Assembly (NCBI RefSeq): GCF_000312385.1
Contig: NZ_HE997626.1
Span: forward strand, 233,253 to 296,791
Direction: 5' to 3'
Origin: Tsukamurella sp. 1534
GTDB lineage: Bacteria; Actinomycetota; Actinomycetes; Mycobacteriales; Mycobacteriaceae
Length of the DNA: 63,539 bases
The notes beneath the pieces were generated by a model. The model made no database searches, had not been told where the DNA came from, and was given only the letters and a program-made list of their open reading frames with translations. Positions 26,693 to 34,730 of this stretch are shown here, one piece after another (position 1 is the stretch's first letter; every line of letters begins with the position of its first letter). Made by a program: the position numbers and the translations under genes.

Positions 26693-27789
26693 CGGGGGCC
26701 GCCTTCCTGGCCGGACTGTGCGGGCGGGGCGGCGGCCGCGGCGCGGGCACCGTCGGCGTACACCCCGTCGGAGTAGTGCTGGGCGGGGCCCACGCCCTGG
26801 ACCTGCCCCTGGTCCAGGAGGAACTCGGCGGTCCTGCGGACGTCGGCCGCGAGCTGCCCGCCGAGCAGTGCGGGCTCGGCCTGCTTCGCGGCGTCGAAGT
26901 AGGAATAGCCCTTGACCTGGGTGAGCACCTGGTCGACGGGCACGCCGAGCTGGCCGGCGATGTGCTCGGCGGCCTTGTTCGGATCGCTGGCCAGCAGGGT
27001 GGCCGCCCAGCTCTGGGCTGCTGTCCAGGCCTTGAGGAACGCGGGGTTCTTCTGCACGAAGTCGCCGCGGGCGCCCTCGAGGTCGTACGTCGGGGCGCCC
27101 TGCCCGGCCACGTCGGCGCTGGTGGTCAGCACTTTCCCTCCGAGCTGCCCGAGGGTGGGCTCCCAGATGTACGTGGCGTCGATCTGCCCGCCGTTCCAGG
27201 CGCCGCGGACGGCCTCGGGGCTGAGGTTGATCACCTGCGCCGTGCCGCCGACGCCGGCCTTGTCGAGCGCCGTGAGGAGGCTGTAGTGGGCGGTCGAGGC
27301 GAACGGCACCGCGATCCGCTTGCCCCGGAGGTCGGCGACGGACCCGATCGCGGGGTCCTTCGCGACGAGCGATTCGGCGGCGCCGATCCGGTCCTGGACC
27401 CAGATCACCTTCATGTCGATGTTCAGCGGCGCCGACAGGGCCTTCGCGGCGGGCGCGCTGCCCAGCAGGCCGATGTCGAGGGAGTCTGCGCCGAACGCCT
27501 GGATCACGTCGCCGCCCGAGCTGAACTTGCTCCACACAGTCTTGACGTTGGGCAGGCAGGCGGTGAGCACGCCGGTGTCCTTGACCACGAGGTCCCCGTT
27601 CGGGATCTCCTGCCAGCCGATCCGGACGGTGCCGGTCACCGTCGGGTCCGGGGCGATGGGGCAGGGCGTGGCCCCGCCGAGGGACCTGGACTGTTCCGGC
27701 CTGCCGGACTCGACGATGCAGCCCGAGAGCGTGAGCCCCACGGTGGCGATCGCCGCGGCCTTGAGGCCCACGCGCGCAAGGCGGTTCAT
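26689..27789 (-). CDS. tauA: taurine-type ABC transporter substrate-binding lipoprotein
   Basis: A 366-residue lipoprotein with signal peptide and lipobox LSGC (cysteine at about 24). The mature part closely follows Escherichia coli TauA: KFSSGGDVIQAFGADSLDIG, GSAPAAKALS, LRGKRIAVPFASTAHYSLL, GAWNGGQIDATYIWEPTLG and GQGAPTYDL. Hence taurine or a related sulfonate is the expected ligand. The tail after about 330 is Ala/Pro-rich and dispensable-looking. It overlaps the permease stop and the ATPase start by 4 nt each. Confidence 0.92.
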   Translation of the reverse strand: MNRLARVGLKAAAIATVGLTLSGCIVESGRPEQSRSLGGATPCPIAPDPTVTGTVRIGWQEIPNGDLVVKDTGVLTACLPNVKTVWSKFSSGGDVIQAFGADSLDIGLLGSAPAAKALSAPLNIDMKVIWVQDRIGAAESLVAKDPAIGSVADLRGKRIAVPFASTAHYSLLTALDKAGVGGTAQVINLSPEAVRGAWNGGQIDATYIWEPTLGQLGGKVLTTSADVAGQGAPTYDLEGARGDFVQKNPAFLKAWTAAQSWAATLLASDPNKAAEHIAGQLGVPVDQVLTQVKGYSYFDAAKQAEPALLGGQLAADVRRTAEFLLDQGQVQGVGPAQHYSDGVYADGARAAAAAPPAQSGQEGGPR

Positions 27790-28646
27790 GCCTTCCCCTT
27801 CCACGGGACCAGCAGCACGCCGATCCATTTGATGAGCGCGTCGAGTGCGAGCGCGGTGATGCCGATGACGATGATGCAGGCGATGGTGAGCGGCGTGTTG
27901 AGCTGCTGGCCCGCGAGGTAGGCGAGGCCGCCGATGCCGGGGATGCCGTTGTTGAGCTCGGCGGCCACCACAGTGGTCCACGCGAACCCGACCGCGATCC
28001 GGATGCCGTTGATGACCTCCGGCAGGGTGGCGGGGACGATCACGCCGCGCACCGTCTGCAGCCGGTTCGCGCCGAGCGCGCGGGCGGCGTTGATCTGATC
28101 CTGGCTCACGCCCTGCACGCCGTTCACGGTGGAGATCGCGATGGCGGGGAACGCCGCCAGGAACAGCAGCCAGATCTTCGAGGTGTCGCCGATCCCGAAC
28201 CACACGATCAGCAGGCCGATGTAGCCGAGCGGCGGCAGCGCGCGCAGGAAGTTGAGGTACGGCTCGATGATGGTGTTGACGGTCTTCGACGTACCCATCG
28301 CGAAGCCGAGGAGCGGCCCCAGCACGATCGCCGCGCCGACGCCGGCGATGATCCGCTGCAGGCTGGCCACCAGGTGTTCCCACAGGAAGTAGTTCTGTTC
28401 GCCGAGCACCTCGCGCGGGACGCCCGGAGCGATCTGGTGCCACGTGCTGGCGCGCACCGCCGCGTCCCACACCGCCTTCGGGGTGGGCAGGAACTTCTCG
28501 TCGATCAGGTGCAGTCCGCTGATCAGCCACCACACCGCCAGGAACGCCAGCAGCGCCACCAGGCGCACCAGCCACGACCGGACGGTGTGTGGGAGCGGCT
28601 CGATCACCGCGTTCTTGACGCGCAGCAGCGGGGGCTCGCCTGCCAT
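27786..28646 (-). CDS. tauC: taurine-type ABC transporter permease
   Basis: A 286-residue inner-membrane permease with about six membrane helices. The EAA loop that contacts the ATPase is DQINAARALGANRLQTVRGV, followed by VPATLPEVINGIRIAVGFAWTTVVAAEL. GAGAGGA lies upstream of the ATG at 28646. It is first in the operon, with a promoter near 28720 (TACCCT on the minus strand) and an inverted repeat over it. No sulfonate dioxygenase is encoded in the window. Confidence 0.92.
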   Translation of the reverse strand: MAGEPPLLRVKNAVIEPLPHTVRSWLVRLVALLAFLAVWWLISGLHLIDEKFLPTPKAVWDAAVRASTWHQIAPGVPREVLGEQNYFLWEHLVASLQRIIAGVGAAIVLGPLLGFAMGTSKTVNTIIEPYLNFLRALPPLGYIGLLIVWFGIGDTSKIWLLFLAAFPAIAISTVNGVQGVSQDQINAARALGANRLQTVRGVIVPATLPEVINGIRIAVGFAWTTVVAAELNNGIPGIGGLAYLAGQQLNTPLTIACIIVIGITALALDALIKWIGVLLVPWKGKA

Positions 28647-28723
28647 GGGGGTCCTCTCGGTCCGTACCGCGTCTGCGGCACGGTGTAGAGACCCTTCCAG
28701 ACCCCGGGCGCCCGGAGGAGGGT

Positions 28724-28742
28724 AACGATCGTGGTGATCGTT
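28724..28742. promoter_or_regulatory. inverted repeat at the tau operon promoter
   Basis: AACGATC (28724-28730) and GATCGTT (28736-28742) with a 5-bp spacer lie just upstream of a minus-strand TACCCT that would serve as -10. The site is in the 170-bp region shared with the divergent lipoprotein gene. Confidence 0.4.
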
Positions 28743-28816
28743 TTTCGCGCACGGTATCCACCCCGGTGTCCGGTTAGAGGGTTCCGTTCGTTTGCTATCG
28801 CAGGTACCGTTTCGGT

Positions 28817-29425
28817 ATGCGGGGCACGTCGCACGCCCGACGGTCCGCGGGTCTCCTCGCCGCGGGCGCGCTGCTGGCGGGCCCGGCCGGGTGCGGAGCA
28901 CAGGCCTCCGACCGCGAGGATCGACGGTGCGCCGTCGACCGCCCGACGACGGGGGAGCTCACCGTCGGGCATCCGAAGACGGGCGACTCCTCCCCCACCG
29001 TCATCCTGATTCCCGGCTCACCCGAGCCGACGGCCCCCGGCGACCGGGGCCCGGCCCAGACGGTGCGCGCCGAGCCGGCGGCGGTGGTGGACGGGCCGCA
29101 GTCCTCGACGATCAGTTACCGGTTCACCGGGGACGGCGTCGTCGGCTGGTCCGCCAAGTCCGTCGCGATGGGCATGACGGAGGGCCGCTCGGAGCACGTT
29201 CCCATCGCCGGCCCCTGCACCCTGCAGGTCGATCTGAGCCTGTCCGCATCCGACGACGAGAATCCGGGCGTGCTCCGCGCCGACCGGCGGCCCGACGGTT
29301 CGCGGGTCACGGACCTCATCACGTCGGGACCACGCGGCGGCGTCCTGCAGTCCTTCGTCGGGACCTCCGCGACGCGGATCACCACGGCGGCCGACGGCGA
29401 CCAGCTGGTGCTGACGCTGCGCTGA
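28817..29425 (+). CDS. putative exported protein or lipoprotein
   Basis: A 202-residue protein with RGTSHARRS, a hydrophobic core LLAAGALLAGPAGC and then a soluble acidic domain with three cysteines (including RRCAVDRP and GPCTLQV). The sequence PAGC would be a non-canonical lipobox because position -3 is Pro; ordinary secretion is also possible. Family not recognised. TACCGT (28805-28810) lies 6 nt before the ATG, suggesting a leaderless mRNA. Divergent from the tau operon. Confidence 0.6.
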   Translation: MRGTSHARRSAGLLAAGALLAGPAGCGAQASDREDRRCAVDRPTTGELTVGHPKTGDSSPTVILIPGSPEPTAPGDRGPAQTVRAEPAAVVDGPQSSTISYRFTGDGVVGWSAKSVAMGMTEGRSEHVPIAGPCTLQVDLSLSASDDENPGVLRADRRPDGSRVTDLITSGPRGGVLQSFVGTSATRITTAADGDQLVLTLR

Positions 29426-29436
29426 TTCAGCTGCGG

Positions 29437-29581
29437 CGGTGCACGTTCCGCGCCGCTACCTGTCGCGGGGCATCTGGGGACGGCTCAGACGTTCCTCCGG
29501 TGCACGTTCCGCGCCGCTACCTGTCGCGGGGCATCTGGGGACGGCTCAGACGTTCCTCCGGTGCACGTTCCGCGCCGCTAC
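29437..29581. repeat. 61-bp tandem repeat, two full copies and a partial third
   Basis: Two identical copies (29437-29497 and 29498-29558) are followed by 23 bp of a third (29559-29581). The third copy runs into the 3' end of the SDR gene, and beyond it the repeat and the gene still resemble each other (both have GGGGCAT at the matching place). The array therefore looks like duplication of the SDR gene end. Confidence 0.9.
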
Positions 29582-30301
29582 TTGATCTCGGGGCATGATC
29601 TGCACCTGATCGATGTTCACGTGCGGCGGGCGGGTGACGGTCCAGGTGACCGCGTCGGCGACGTCGTCGGCGGTGAGGTTGTCCACCCCCTCGTAGATCT
29701 TGTCCGCGGCCTCGGCGTCGCCGCCCAACCGCACCAGGGAGAACTCCGTCTCCACCATGCCCGGATCGATCTCGATGACCCGGATCGGCTCGCCCTTGAG
29801 CTCCAGGCGCAGCACCCGGGTCACGGCGCGGGCGCCGAACTTGGCGGCGTTGTATCCGCCACCGGTCTCGTAGGCCTCAGTCGACGCCACGGACCCGATG
29901 GTCACGACGCTGGCCGCCGGGGACGCGCGCAGCTTGGGCAGCAGGGCCTGGGTCATGCGCAGGATCGACAGGACGTTGATGTCGTACATGCGGGACCAGT
30001 CGGCCTCGTCGGCGGTCTCGATCCTGTCCACGCCGAGGGCACCGCCCGCGTTGTTGACCAGCACGTCCACGGCACCGATCGCGTCGGCGAAGGCCTGCAC
30101 CGACGCCGTGTCCGAGACGTCCAGCGGCAGCGCGGTCACCACGCGCTCGGGGAACTCGGCCTCCAGTTGCGATTTGAGGTCCTCGAGCCGTTCGAGGCGG
30201 CGGGCGCCGATGACCACGTCGAATCCCGCGCGGATCAGGTGCCGTGCGGTCGCGGCGCCGATGCCGCTGCTCGCACCGGTGACGACGGCGATTTCAGCCA
30301 T
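29546..30301 (-). CDS. short-chain dehydrogenase/reductase (SDR)
   Basis: A 251-residue classical SDR. The NAD(P) site is TGASSGIGAATA (about 8-19), with NNAGG, the catalytic serine in IGSVAST and the YxxxK in YNAAK. R40-R41 after the second strand (GARRLERL) suggests NADPH. Substrate unknown. The C-terminal dozen residues (VAARNVHRRNV) are encoded inside the 61-bp tandem repeat and may be a recent extension past an older stop. The start overlaps the DinB-like gene by 8 nt, so the two are co-translated. Confidence 0.9.
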   Translation of the reverse strand: MAEIAVVTGASSGIGAATARHLIRAGFDVVIGARRLERLEDLKSQLEAEFPERVVTALPLDVSDTASVQAFADAIGAVDVLVNNAGGALGVDRIETADEADWSRMYDINVLSILRMTQALLPKLRASPAASVVTIGSVASTEAYETGGGYNAAKFGARAVTRVLRLELKGEPIRVIEIDPGMVETEFSLVRLGGDAEAADKIYEGVDNLTADDVADAVTWTVTRPPHVNIDQVQIMPRDQVAARNVHRRNV

Positions 30302-30869
30302 GGGACTCCTCCTGTGTCTCGGCGGCGGGCCGGGCGGGCAGCCCGACGTCCACGCGGTGGTGTTCCAGATCGTGCAGGGCGTAGGCGGCGAACGAGGCGA
30401 CCGTGAACGTGGAGCCGTTGGAGCGCAGCCCCTTCCGCTGCCACTGACCATCGTCGACGGCGCGGTAGGCGCCGGCGAACGCGGCGGCGGCCGCGGCCAG
30501 CTCGCGGGCGACGACGGCCGGATCCTGCGCGTGGTAGCGCTCCTCGGTCGCCGTCGCGTCCTGGTCCCAGTTCGCGAACGTCGCTCCGCCCGAGGCGCTC
30601 TCGTCGTAGCTCAGCATGAGTCCGAGGCGCTCGCGCATGAGGTCGTGCACGTCGCGGACGTGGCAGGCGTACTCCAGCGGCGACCAGGTCCCGTCGTCGG
30701 GGCGCTCACGCGCGGCCCGATCGGCCAGCACGCCGTCCCATCCGGCGGACGATGCGGCGATCCGCTCGGCCACCTCGGCGCGGCGCACCGTCGACGGATC
30801 GAATCCGCAGGCCGGGCACGACCGCTCCATCACCCACGTCCAGTCCTTGGTATCCGGTTCGATGGCCAC
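30294..30869 (-). CDS. DinB-fold protein
   Basis: A 191-residue four-helix-bundle protein of the DinB/mycothiol-transferase superfamily. Likely metal-binding histidines are in the helices YACHVRDVHD and YALHDLEHHR. An N-terminal CPACGFD motif could form an extra metal site. Many actinobacterial relatives are mycothiol-dependent transferases; that role is inference here. The GTG start follows TAGATT by 6 nt, suggesting leaderless translation. It overlaps the SDR start. Confidence 0.8.
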   Translation of the reverse strand: MAIEPDTKDWTWVMERSCPACGFDPSTVRRAEVAERIAASSAGWDGVLADRAARERPDDGTWSPLEYACHVRDVHDLMRERLGLMLSYDESASGGATFANWDQDATATEERYHAQDPAVVARELAAAAAAFAGAYRAVDDGQWQRKGLRSNGSTFTVASFAAYALHDLEHHRVDVGLPARPAAETQEESHG

Positions 30870-30946
30870 GGGTTCAATCTAGTCTCCCGTGCCCCGGCCC
30901 GCTTCGCCCGTCGCTTCCCGCGACGACGGGGTGCGGCGGCAGGGGC

Positions 30947-32005
30947 TCACCGGACGGCGGCGGCCAGGTCGCGGAGGACCTCGTCGGTGGTGCCGAAGTC
31001 CATGCACTTGTCGGTGACGGACTGGCCGTAGACCAGCGGGCCCGGGCCGGGCTGCTGCGCGCCCGCCACGAGGAAGGACTCCAGCATGAGGCCGCTGATC
31101 CCCTTCTCGCCCGCGCCGATCCGGGCGGCGATCTCGCGAGCCACCTCGGCCTGGCGCACGTGGTCCTTGCCGGAGTTCGCGTGCGAGCAGTCGACCATCA
31201 CCGACTGCTCCAGGCCCGATGTCGTCAGCGCCTGCGCGGCGTCGGCCACGGAGGCGGCGTCGAAGTTCGGGCCGCCGCGGCCGCCGCGCAGGATGATGTG
31301 GCAGTTGTCGTTGCCCACGGTCTCGACCACGGCGGCGGCACCGTCGTCGTCGGTGCCGAAGAACACGTGCCGGGCCGCGGCGGCGCGGACACCGTCGATC
31401 GCGACCTGGACGTTGCCGTCGGTGGCGTTCTTGAAGCCGATCGGCATCGACAGCCCGGAGGCCAGCTGGCGGTGCACCTGCGACTCGGTGGTGCGGGCGC
31501 CGATCGCGCCCCACGCGACGGTGTCGGCGATGTACTGCGGGCTGGTGGGCTCGAGGAACTCGCAGCCCACGGGCAGGCCGATCTCCAGGATGTCGAGCAG
31601 CAGCCGGCGGGCGGTGCGCAGGCCGCGGGGTACGTCGTACGACTCGTCCATGCCCGGATCGTTGATGAGGCCCTTCCACCCGACGGTGGTGCGGGGCTTC
31701 TCGAAGTACACGCGCATCACGATGAGCAACTCGTCGGCCAGCTCGTCCGCGATCGGCTTGAGCCGGCGGGCGTAGTCGAGGGCGGCCTCGGGGTCGTGCA
31801 CGGAGCACGGCCCCACCACGACGAGGAGCCGCTGGTCGCGGCCCGCGATGACGTCGGCGACGGCGGCGCGGTCGGCCTCGACCTGCGCGGCCAGGCGCGG
31901 GTGCAGAGGGAGTTCCTCGCGGAGCGCGACCGGCGACGGGATCGCGTGGAACGCGGAGACCCGACGGTTCGATGTGGAGGCCGGGCTCTCGAGCTCGATG
32001 GTCAT
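30947..32005 (-). CDS. aroG: 3-deoxy-7-phosphoheptulonate synthase, type I (DAHP synthase)
   Basis: The first enzyme of the shikimate pathway, joining phosphoenolpyruvate and erythrose-4-phosphate. The 352 residues show VVVGPCSVHDPEAALDYA, MRVYFEKPRTTVGWKGL, the KNATDGN segment, ILRGGRGGPNF and MVDCSHANSGKDH, all typical of the AroF/G/H type and unlike the plant-like type II enzyme best known from M. tuberculosis. AGGAAGG precedes the ATG. About 100 nt upstream lies a leader peptide with Tyr-Trp-Arg-Phe codons and a terminator, pointing to attenuation by aromatic amino acids. Confidence 0.95.
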   Translation of the reverse strand: MTIELESPASTSNRRVSAFHAIPSPVALREELPLHPRLAAQVEADRAAVADVIAGRDQRLLVVVGPCSVHDPEAALDYARRLKPIADELADELLIVMRVYFEKPRTTVGWKGLINDPGMDESYDVPRGLRTARRLLLDILEIGLPVGCEFLEPTSPQYIADTVAWGAIGARTTESQVHRQLASGLSMPIGFKNATDGNVQVAIDGVRAAAARHVFFGTDDDGAAAVVETVGNDNCHIILRGGRGGPNFDAASVADAAQALTTSGLEQSVMVDCSHANSGKDHVRQAEVAREIAARIGAGEKGISGLMLESFLVAGAQQPGPGPLVYGQSVTDKCMDFGTTDEVLRDLAAAVR

Positions 32006-32054
32006 GTCAACCTTCCTGGTGGGATACGGCACCAGACGGGACACCCGGTGCCAA

Positions 32055-32082
32055 TGAGAAAGGCAGCGATCGCTCGCTGCCT
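32055..32082 (-). terminator. attenuator terminator in the DAHP synthase leader
   Basis: Read on the minus strand, AGGCAGCGA (32082-32074), a 4-nt loop and TCGCTGCCT (32069-32061) form a perfect 9-bp stem followed by UUUCUC. A 10-base segment inside the leader ORF (GGCTCCGGGT, minus strand) is exactly complementary to ACCCGGAGCC just before this stem, giving a second helix next to or competing with it. Confidence 0.75.
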
Positions 32083-32106
32083 CGGCTCCGGGTTGTGGTG
32101 TTTCGG

Positions 32107-32187
32107 TTATCCGCGCATGCGCGCTTCGCCGACGGCCCCACCCGGAGCCTCGGTAAAGCGCCAATACGAACGCGCGGTCATACCCAC
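32107..32187 (-). CDS. leader peptide of the DAHP synthase gene
   Basis: A 26-residue ORF starting GTG at 32187 (or ATG at 32181, 24 residues) and ending TAA. It contains Ser-Tyr-Trp-Arg-Phe as codons 7-11, placing all three aromatic amino acids within four codons. TATGTT (32200-32195) lies 7 nt before the GTG, so the peptide is probably leaderless and translated as soon as it is transcribed. A terminator stem follows 25 nt after the stop. Aromatic leader peptides upstream of DAHP synthase are known in corynebacteria. Confidence 0.8.
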   Translation of the reverse strand: MGMTARSYWRFTEAPGGAVGEARMRG

Positions 32188-32208
32188 GCCTATGAACATA
32201 GCACAGCC

Positions 32209-34182
32209 TTACCCTGCGATTTCTGTGGCGAGGCTCTCACCGTCGGTCACGGGCAGGGAGCACACGGCGCCGCGACACACGTACGCCGCGGCCCTGCCGT
32301 CGACGGGGCCCCGCCCCTCCAGCAGGGGGTGCGAGTCCTTCTCCCCGGCGACGACGACCGCGCCGCCCGGTGCCAGGCGCCGGGCCTCCGCGAGCAGCGC
32401 GGCGGCCCCGGCACCGTCGGCGACGGCGATCTGCAGCCCGGCGGCGGCCTGTTCCGCGACGGCGAGGTGGTGCCCCGCGCCGCGCGGGACCCGCCGGATC
32501 AGCTCGCCCGAGCGCGCACGGGTGGCCGCGGCGAGCGCCGCGTAGCGCTCCCCGAGCAGCAACTCGGCGTACGTCAACGCCTCGGCCATCAGGCTCGCGC
32601 CCGACGGGGTCGCGCCGTCCGCGGGATCACGCGGACGGGTGAGCAACTGTTCCCCGTCGGCGGGGGCGTCGAACCAGCTCCCCTCCCCCGCGGGGTCGGA
32701 GAACCGGCCGATCGCGGCGTCGAGAATCGTTGCGGCGGAATCGGACCAGGCGGTGTCGCCGGTGCGCTGCGCGAGCGCGAGCAGGCCGGTGACGACCGCG
32801 GCGTAATCCTCGAGCATGCCCGGCGCGTCGCCCGCCCGGCCACCGAGAGAGCTGCGCCGCAACCGGTCTCCGTTCCAGTGCCGGTCCAGCAGGTAGCGCG
32901 CGCACGCCTCGGCGGCGTCAGTCCGGCCCGCCTCGGCGAGCGCGGTGATCGCCAGCCCGTTCCAGACGGACACCACCTTCGCGTCGAGCGCGGGCTGCGG
33001 GCGGCGCGCACGCTCCGCGAACAGCCGCTGCCGGACGTCGGCCAGGCGCACCGGATCGGGCTCGCCCCGCAGCTGCAGCGTGGACGTGCCGTGCTCGAAG
33101 GTGCCACGCTCCGAGACCGCGAAAACCTCTGCCGCCCAGGCACCGTCGGCGTCGCCGAGCACCTCGGCGAGCTGCCCCGGGGTCCACACGTAGGTGGCGC
33201 CCTCCACGGAGTGCCCGTCGACCACGGTGTCGGCGTCCAGCGACGACGCGAGGCCGCCGCCGTCCACGCCGAGGTCGCGGAGCAGGAAATCGGCGGTCTC
33301 CTCCGCGACCCGCAGCGCCAGCGGGGAGCCGGTGCGCCGCCCGAAGTGGGCGTAGAACCGCAGCAGGAGCGCGTTGTCGTAGAGCATCTTCTCGAAGTGC
33401 GGAACCACCCAGTCTGCGTCCACCGCGTACCGCGCGAAGCCGCCGCCGAGCTGGTCGTAGATGCCTCCGCGGGCCATCGCCTCCGCGCACCGCGCCGCCA
33501 CCCCGTAGGCCGTCGGGTCTCCCGTGCGCTCGTGATGCCGCAGCAGGGCCTCGGCGGTGGCGGACGGCGGGAACTTCGGGGCGCGCCCGAACCCGCCCGA
33601 CGGGTCCTCGTCGGCGCAGATCGCCTGCACGGAGGCGGCGAGGTCCTGCCGGGAGGCGGGCGCACCGTCGGGAAGGCCCGCCGCCGCCTGCCGCAGGTGG
33701 TCGGCCACCTTCTCCGAGACCCGGTCCACCTCGTCCCGGCGTTCGCGCCACGTCTCGCCGACGGCGGTGAGCAGCTGCGTGAAACTCGGCTGCCCGCCCC
33801 GCGGCTGCGGCGGGTAGTAGGTGCCGCAGTAGAACGGACGCCCCGACGGGGTGAGGAAGCACGTCATGGGCCAGCCGCCCTGGCCCGTCATGGCGACGGT
33901 GGCGTTCATGTAGATCGCGTCCAGGTCCGGGCGCTCCTCACGGTCCACCTTGATGCAGACGAAGCCTTCGTTCATGAGCCGCGCCGTGGCCTCGTCCTCG
34001 AAGGACCCGTGCGCCATGACGTGGCACCAGTGGCACGCGGCGTAGCCGATGGAGAGCAGGATCGGCACGTCCCGCTCGCGGGCCTCGGCGAGGGCCACGT
34101 CCGACCACTCCCGCCAGTGGACGGGGTTGTCGGCGTGCTGCCGCAGGTAGGGGCTGGTGGCCTGTGCGAGCTGGTTGGTCAC
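32209..34182 (-). CDS. DUF255 thioredoxin-fold protein (YyaL/SSP411 family)
   Basis: A 657-residue protein: an N-terminal thioredoxin-like domain (about 1-165) with HADNPVHWREW and the CxxC motif GYAACHWCHVM, followed by an (alpha/alpha)6 barrel-like domain resembling N-acylglucosamine 2-epimerases (GGGFARYAVDADWVVPHFEKMLYDN). Widely conserved but of unknown function; a redox or sugar-modifying role is possible. The GTG start has TACGCT 6 nt upstream. The gene end overlaps nothing, but the promoter of the aromatic leader peptide begins within 10 nt of its stop. Confidence 0.88.
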   Translation of the reverse strand: MTNQLAQATSPYLRQHADNPVHWREWSDVALAEARERDVPILLSIGYAACHWCHVMAHGSFEDEATARLMNEGFVCIKVDREERPDLDAIYMNATVAMTGQGGWPMTCFLTPSGRPFYCGTYYPPQPRGGQPSFTQLLTAVGETWRERRDEVDRVSEKVADHLRQAAAGLPDGAPASRQDLAASVQAICADEDPSGGFGRAPKFPPSATAEALLRHHERTGDPTAYGVAARCAEAMARGGIYDQLGGGFARYAVDADWVVPHFEKMLYDNALLLRFYAHFGRRTGSPLALRVAEETADFLLRDLGVDGGGLASSLDADTVVDGHSVEGATYVWTPGQLAEVLGDADGAWAAEVFAVSERGTFEHGTSTLQLRGEPDPVRLADVRQRLFAERARRPQPALDAKVVSVWNGLAITALAEAGRTDAAEACARYLLDRHWNGDRLRRSSLGGRAGDAPGMLEDYAAVVTGLLALAQRTGDTAWSDSAATILDAAIGRFSDPAGEGSWFDAPADGEQLLTRPRDPADGATPSGASLMAEALTYAELLLGERYAALAAATRARSGELIRRVPRGAGHHLAVAEQAAAGLQIAVADGAGAAALLAEARRLAPGGAVVVAGEKDSHPLLEGRGPVDGRAAAYVCRGAVCSLPVTDGESLATEIAG

Positions 34183-34243
34183 CCCACCAGCGTAGGTGCG
34201 GGCACCGACCGTCGGCGCGGCTCCGGCCGGGCGCGGCGGGCCG

Positions 34244-34657
34244 TCACGCCGTGAGGTCGCCGATCAGGCGGTGTCCGCGGGCGGTGTCGGCGTACTCGCG
34301 GACGCGGTGGACCCGGTCGCCGCGCACGTCGAAGACGAAGCAGTAGTCGACGTCGTACAGCCGGCCGCCGGGCAGCCTCCCCCGCACCGTCGCCTCCAGG
34401 GTCGCGCTCGTGCCGTCGCCGTGCGCGCCGGTGACGACGGGGTCGAGCCCTTCCGGGAACAGGCGGGGGAAGTCGGTGCCGAAGAACCGCGCGATGGCGT
34501 CCACCCCGACCATGTGGTGGGGCGCGCCGAGCGCGGTGGCGACGGCGTTGCCGGCGGGCGAGAGCCACTCGGCGTCCGGGGTGAACACCGCGCGGATCTG
34601 GTCGTCGTCGCCGGTGGTGAGCGCGTGCATGACACGGGGGATGAGGGTGTCGGTCAT
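34244..34657 (-). CDS. SnoaL/NTF2-like protein
   Basis: A 137-residue cone-shaped alpha+beta protein: HALTTGDDDQIRAVFTPDAEWLSPAG at the start, AIARFFGTDFP in the middle and YCFVFDVRGDRVHRVREYADT at the end follow the SnoaL-like pattern used by ketosteroid-isomerase-fold enzymes and binding proteins. No catalytic acid can be assigned. Divergent from an AraC regulator with 73 bp between the starts, so it may be that regulator's target. Confidence 0.8.
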   Translation of the reverse strand: MTDTLIPRVMHALTTGDDDQIRAVFTPDAEWLSPAGNAVATALGAPHHMVGVDAIARFFGTDFPRLFPEGLDPVVTGAHGDGTSATLEATVRGRLPGGRLYDVDYCFVFDVRGDRVHRVREYADTARGHRLIGDLTA

Positions 34658-34730
34658 GGTGCCAGCCTGCCCCGCGGGTGCCGCGGAGTACTGAACGAAT
34701 GTCGCGGGTCGGAGGGGCTAGCCTGGCGGC

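Noticed and set aside
31972-34254. 760-codon plus-strand frame
   Set aside because: Antisense to the DUF255 gene; shadow of its codon structure.
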